Shown: in pieces, positions 60,354-64,000 of the stretch
How positions within the stretch are numbered: the stretch's first letter is position 1
Layout: each line of letters opens with the position of its first letter
Made by a program: the position numbers and the translations under genes
Notes under the pieces: model-generated
Told to the model about the DNA's origin: nothing
What the model saw: the letters and a program-made list of their open reading frames with translations, nothing else
The model's database searches: none
DNA from: Cyanophora paradoxa
Lineage: Eukaryota; Glaucocystophyceae; Cyanophorales; Cyanophoraceae
Assembly (NCBI GenBank): GCA_004431415.1
Contig: QPMI01000244.1
Span: 17,496-81,495, forward strand
Direction: 5' to 3'
Length of the DNA: 64,000 bases

Positions 60354-60818
60354 TTAACTAATGCTCGCGTCCCACGTCCACTTCAGCTTGCGCTCACCTC
60401 GCCCGTTGTCCAGCGGCCCACGGGCACTGCCAGAAAACGTCGGCGTAGGGGTAATCGGCCTGATAGTGATCTGCTCGTCACGCAGCCAGCGGTAGGCCTC
60501 GAGGCGTCGCGAATCTTTGGCTCCAGTATTCCCCACCGTGCCGTTCGCAGCGAGTACCCCTCCTTGCTACCGTACCTGTAAAAGTGATCGCCCATTAGCG
60601 TGTCTACCCCCTGTACTCGAATTCTACGATTAAGGCCAAGTCCTGCCATGCGCTCTCACCGAGACGGATGTGACTGAGGCTGTGCAGCAGCCCGTATTTA
60701 ATTGGACCAGAGGCGGTTACAAGATCGACTCTGTAAGTAAGGGGAGGGGTAGCCAGGCACGCCCGTAAAGGTACGCGTCTTGACGCCGAGCCTTTCGCGG
60801 GAATATGATCAGGCGCAT
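60354..60818 (-). CDS. Small island protein, unrecognised
   Basis: Starts MRLIIFPRKARRQDAYLYGR at 60818; after a shift YRVDLVTASGPIKYGLLHSL and LGESAWQDLALIVEFEYRG, then VDTLMGDHFYRYGSKEGYSL, RTARWGILEPKIRDAS, AYRWLRDEQITIRPITPTPT and GERKLKWTWDASIS, stop at 60354-60356. About 150 residues, beta-rich. Confidence 0.45.
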
Positions 60819-60847
60819 TTAAGGGGGCCTGCGAAAATCTAGTCGGC

Positions 60848-61291
60848 CTACTTAGCGTAGGCCCAGAGGCCGAAGTTCTTGACGATGAAGGCGTTGTTCT
60901 TCTTGGTGGCGCCCGTGATGTCGGTGAAGCGCACGCGCAGCTCCTGGAATTTGTCGTACGCGACGTAATTCGGGCGCACGGCCATGGGCACCTCGAACCA
61001 GTAAAGGATGTGTTTTCCAGGCCGTCGTGGCCCACGTCGGAATCACGACCTGTTGATGCACGCGTTCACGTTCGAGATGGTCGTGACGTTCAATCGGGCA
61101 CGTCCATCAGCAGCACGTTTACGGTTTTCGCGGCGGTGGGGTCCGGAATCGCGGTCGTGTCCAGCTCCAGGTAGACTCCCTTGATCTGCAGCGTGTCGAT
61201 GTCGGAGGGGATCTGGTTCAGCCTGAGGCGCCAGAAGCCTCGGATCCTGCGTCTCTCCGTTCGACTGGACGTAGAGGTTAACGCAGGACAT
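60848..61291 (-). CDS. Small island protein, unrecognised, probably structural
   Basis: Starts MSCVNLYVQSNGE at 61291, then FWRLRLNQIPSDIDTLQIKG, VYLELDTTAIPDPTAAKTVN, LNVTTISNVNACINR, and ends YVAYDKFQELRVRFTDITGA and NAFIVKNFGLWAYAK, stop at 60848-60850. About 148 residues with alternating strands, like small virion proteins (inference). At least three frame changes are needed. Confidence 0.45.
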
Positions 61292-61299
61292 TATTTAGG

Positions 61300-61500
61300 G
61301 CCTTAGGAGGGCTGAGAATTAAGCCGCTTCGGTCCATGTTCAGGAGGGTGGGCCCACGAAGTAGTAGCCCGCGAATTGTGCGAGGAGGATCCGCAGCAGG
61401 TAGTACGCGCGGGCGACATGTACGCAACGGCGCGAGGGTCAGGAGGCTGCCAGGTAGCGCGAATCGCTGAGGATGTTGTCGAGCTCGGCAGGACATCATT
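61300..61500 (-). CDS. Small island protein with one membrane-like helix
   Basis: A short frame containing YYLLRILLAQFAGYYFVGPT, enough for a single membrane span, followed by LLNMDRSGLILSPPKALNN. The start near 61497 is a double ATG. Frame changes make the exact product uncertain. Confidence 0.35.
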
Positions 61501-61524
61501 CTCGGTTTAAGGCCCTTCAGAAAT

Positions 61525-61878
61525 TTACTTGGGCATGAAGAATTCCTGACGCGCTCTCCCTCCTCGTGCAGCGCCCACTGCAGCGGTCGATGACGGCGGC
61601 CATCACGGGCGGGCTCGCGGCGGGGTTTTTCGCGTACGCCTGGCGTCCTCTGCATCTGGGGGTGGTACTGCTCGACCCGCTTGGCGTAGCTCGCGATGGC
61701 GCGGCGGGTGCACGATCCAGGTCAGCCGCCATTTCCGCCGGTGCCTTCGGCTGCTGCTGCTTCTTTCGCGCGTAGTCTAGAAGCCAAGGTAGGCCGTGGT
61801 GCTGCTGCTGGTGCTGGTGTTGGTGGACGATTGATCCTCGGCGCTGGGGGCTGGTGTCGCGGGAGTCTCCATTTCCAT
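61525..61878 (-). CDS. Small island protein, Ser/Thr-rich start
   Basis: Starts MEMETPATPAPSAEDQSSTN at 61878 with a Ser/Thr stretch; after frame changes it reads YARKKQQQPKAPAEM, RAIASYAKRVEQYHPQMQ and WALHEEGERVRQEFFMPK, stop at 61525-61527. No family is recognised. Confidence 0.4.
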
Positions 61879-61879
61879 G

Positions 61880-62153
61880 TTCTCTAGAAAAACGCGTACC
61901 GGTCTGCGTCATCTGAATGTCCACGTGGTGCGGGCCTATGTTCTGACGCTCTCGGCCTCTGCTCGGGGGGGCTCGGCTGGGCTGCCCGCGGCGCACGACC
62001 CTAAGGGCCGCCGCTCAGGGCGCCAGCACGGTGTTGGGGCGCACTCGCTCCGTGCGCCAGCAGTCGGAAATCAGGAGAGCGCGCCGCATACGACGGTGAT
62101 GACGTCCGAGTGGGTGCATCCCCCTGGAACATCTTGCGGGCGCGTCAGATTAA
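61880..62153 (-). pseudogene. Fragmentary island coding sequence
   Basis: Short protein-like pieces on the minus strand, for example SDVITVVCGAL followed in another frame by LISDCWRTERVRPNTVLAP (about 62025-62115). There is no intact frame and no identifiable start. Confidence 0.35.
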
Positions 62154-63100
62154 TTAACGCGGCCCTGCCCCTTCCGCGCCCCTGCCCTTTCCGCGCCGCG
62201 GCCCAGCCTCGATCTCGGCGGCTGCGGCGCGAAGCGCGGATCGTCGAGGGGCGGACTCCGTCTGGAAGATGGAGAAGAGGTAGCCGTCCGTGTTGTTGTC
62301 GGTGTTATTCTGGTTGCGCGCGTGCGACCACTGCTTCAGCAGGTCGCGCCGCTGCGTTCGGGCAGCGTCTTCGTGAGGTATCCTGCAGCCGCCCGCCGTA
62401 ATTTCTCCGGAATCAGCTCGGCGAGGATGGTGGGCGGTCTTTCCCATGCGTTCTCCCCCGTTCAGGTCGTCGATGAGCTCGCGTTCTGCAGGATTCTCTC
62501 CGCGTCTGCCCCGCCTCTTGCTGCAGCTGCTCACCAGCCTCCTTCCGGCTCCGCGAATTTGCGCCAGAATTTCGCCACCTCTCGTAGACGGTTGTCGTAC
62601 CCGGCTCCTTTTCCTTGAGTACACGACCCAATGTACTTTGCCCAGAGCACCTGCAGGTTCGATATGTGGTCGATCGTGACGAGCACGTGGGCGTGCAAGC
62701 AGCGTCGGTCGGCCCCACTTCCACGCCCCCTGCACGCGAATTCCGATGATGGCGTTTGAAAGGTATCGTCCTTGTACTTGCCGTCCTCTTCCTTTAAATT
62801 AATCGAATGAACTTGTAGAATTCGGCGTCGAGAGCACTGGGCCAGGCTGCCGCGGAAGGCCTCCACCTCGAATTCTCTCGCGGGCCAGCCTCTTGTGTGT
62901 GTTGAAGAGCACCAGTACGCGACTGGCGCGCCTGTCGAATATCGTAGCGCGTGCTGCCGTCGGCGTTCTTTTTGTTGAGGATGAAACCGAGCGGCCGTCT
63001 CGTTGATTTCGGTGATGACCTTTTCGAGCGCTCAGCCCGTTGGCCCTCGCGGCTGCAGCCCGTTTTCGTCTTTTCTATGTTCTCCCTCACTCGTCGATTT
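62154..63100 (-). CDS. Island protein, unrecognised, heavily frame-shifted
   Basis: Pieces in order on the minus strand are VRENIEKTKTGCSREGQRAE, VITEINETAARFHPQQKERR, LDAEFYKFIR, INLKEEDGKYKDDTFQTP, LHAHVLVTIDHISNLQVLWA, YDNRLREVAKFWRKFAEPEG, AERELIDDLNGGER and DLLKQWSHARNQNNTDNNTD followed by GYLFSIFQTE; stop at 62154-62156. It probably represents one protein of about 310 residues whose frame changes roughly every 100 bases. The spaced HAHVLVTIDH might be a strand-turn with metal-binding His, but no family is recognised. Confidence 0.4.
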
Positions 63101-64000
63101 CCTTAGGATCTCGTCGATCTGCTCATGTCGGGCGCGGCGATATCCTGCTTCCTAATTTTCCTGGCCGAACCCGGCGCGATGGTCGATGGCCGAAGGCGGC
63201 GGCCATATCCTTGGCGGATTTCGAGGCCTTCGTCTTCGGGCCGCCCAGCACCGTCTGCGCCATCTGATTCTGCGCCTGCGCCGACACGGCGTGGTGTCGC
63301 CCTCTTGCGCCGCTGCAGCCAAATTCGCGAGGAGGCCGCGATCGTCCAGGAATCGGTAGCACTGCATGCAGAGCCACGAGTTCTTCGGGTACACCGGGGG
63401 CAGCTGCGCGGGCTTCTTGTCTTTGATCGGGGGGTACTTGTTTTTTGGCCTTTGCGCCTTCGCCCACTCGTTTGCCTTGTCGACCTTTTTCGCGTAATCG
63501 GCGTACGCGGCCTCCTTCTTCGCGGTCGCCTCCGCGACGGCCTCCGCGGTGCCCTTTTTGCGGGGTATGCTCGGGATTTCGTACATGAGGCGCAGGCAGC
63601 GGTAGCAGACGGGCGGCGATTTTTGGGCGCTCTGGAAGGCGCGCGGGATGGCCCGCAGGCGCTCCTCGGGCAGCGCGTCGTAGAACTGCTTGCTGTGGAT
63701 GCTCCAGAACGTGGCATCTTTGTAGTAGGCGTCGAGCGCAGTGGTTTCCGGTACCTGCACGCGCGTGATCGGATCCTCGAGAATTTTAACTACATCCGGG
63801 ATGCCCTTCTGCATTTCGATGATCTGCCCGTTTTCGCCTCGACCAGCACGGCCCGCTTTGGAATTTCGACTATGGGCATATCGAGCTCGTTGTATTTCTT
63901 TTCCTTCATCTTCTTCCCCCGCTTCCCCTTTGGCTTCGGCTCATCCTCGGCCTCTTCCTCTTCTACCTCTTCCTCTGATTCCGATTCTGGCTTCTCCTCT
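63101..64000 (-). CDS. Island protein with acidic start and two CxxC pairs, 5' end outside the window
   Basis: Enters from the right edge with a highly acidic stretch (EEKPESESEEEVEEEEAEDE), then a basic one (PKPKGKRGKKMKEKKYNELD) and IVEIPKRAVLVEAKTG. The 220-codon frame 63814-63152 then holds PDVVKILEDPITRVQVPETT, ALDAYYKDATFWSIHSKQFY, a first pair in PPVCYRCLRLMYEIP, a Lys/Ala helix (AVAEATAKKEAAYADYAKKV) and a second pair in SWLCMQCYRFLDD. Two CxxC pairs about 90 residues apart can form one zinc site. After a shift it ends GGPKTKASKSAKDMAAAFG. The charged start and zinc site suggest nucleic-acid binding (inference). Confidence 0.5.

Overview
The window looks like nuclear DNA of a GC-rich, intron-rich, flagellated single-celled alga, most likely a glaucophyte such as Cyanophora (inference). 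Three observations lead there. First, the plastid ATP synthase subunit a (atpI), which most algae keep in the plastid genome, is here a six-exon gene with spliceosomal introns. Second, its N-terminal extension has no ER signal sequence and carries a phenylalanine at residue 3 (MAFIVSTP), the hallmark of glaucophyte plastid transit peptides. Third, a basal-body gene (FOR20/CEP20) sits nearby. Introns are short and GC-rich, typically GTCCGC or GTGCGC at the donor and GCGCAG at the acceptor, so simple open reading frames give only pieces of the host genes.

Layout, 1-34 kb (host genes): an unrecognised multi-exon gene cut by the window edge; an AT-rich spacer with a tRNA-like element; a large secreted subtilisin-like protease; a secreted Cys-rich gene on the minus strand; an S9-family peptidase; a TDRD3/RMI1-type OB-fold protein with mRNP-binding motifs; a protein with IIPEDTTQ repeats; a carnosine N-methyltransferase-like gene; a bacterial-type host-attachment protein that has gained introns; FOR20; a small membrane protein; atpI; and a gene with a possible PD-(D/E)XK nuclease motif.

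Layout, 34-47 kb (repeats): a duplicated segment carrying tRNA-derived pol III boxes, one copy flanked by 25-bp direct repeats; a 5.2-kb transposon-like unit with a 571-codon intact ORF between two identical 109-bp direct repeats; a three-copy tandem array of about 1.4-kb units built from about 150-bp subrepeats; palindromic and TA microsatellite DNA.

Layout, 47-64 kb (virus-like island, running off the right edge): compact, apparently intron-free genes, less GC-rich than the host part. It encodes an HNH endonuclease, a pair of tandem paralogues, an adhesin with fibronectin-III-like repeats and a Gly-rich C-terminal domain, a protein ending in an intramolecular-chaperone (peptidase S74) domain, a tail-fibre-like protein with HSH repeats, a long coiled-coil protein, and a run of small unrecognised proteins, all on the minus strand from 54.1 kb on. 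A heptanucleotide repeat module (GGGACTT)n recurs three times in its left part. Most of these genes are broken by single-base frame changes, several at G or C runs. They may be an endogenised virus losing function or a poorly polished stretch of assembly. No capsid, polymerase, integrase or packaging ATPase is visible, so the virus class is not determined.
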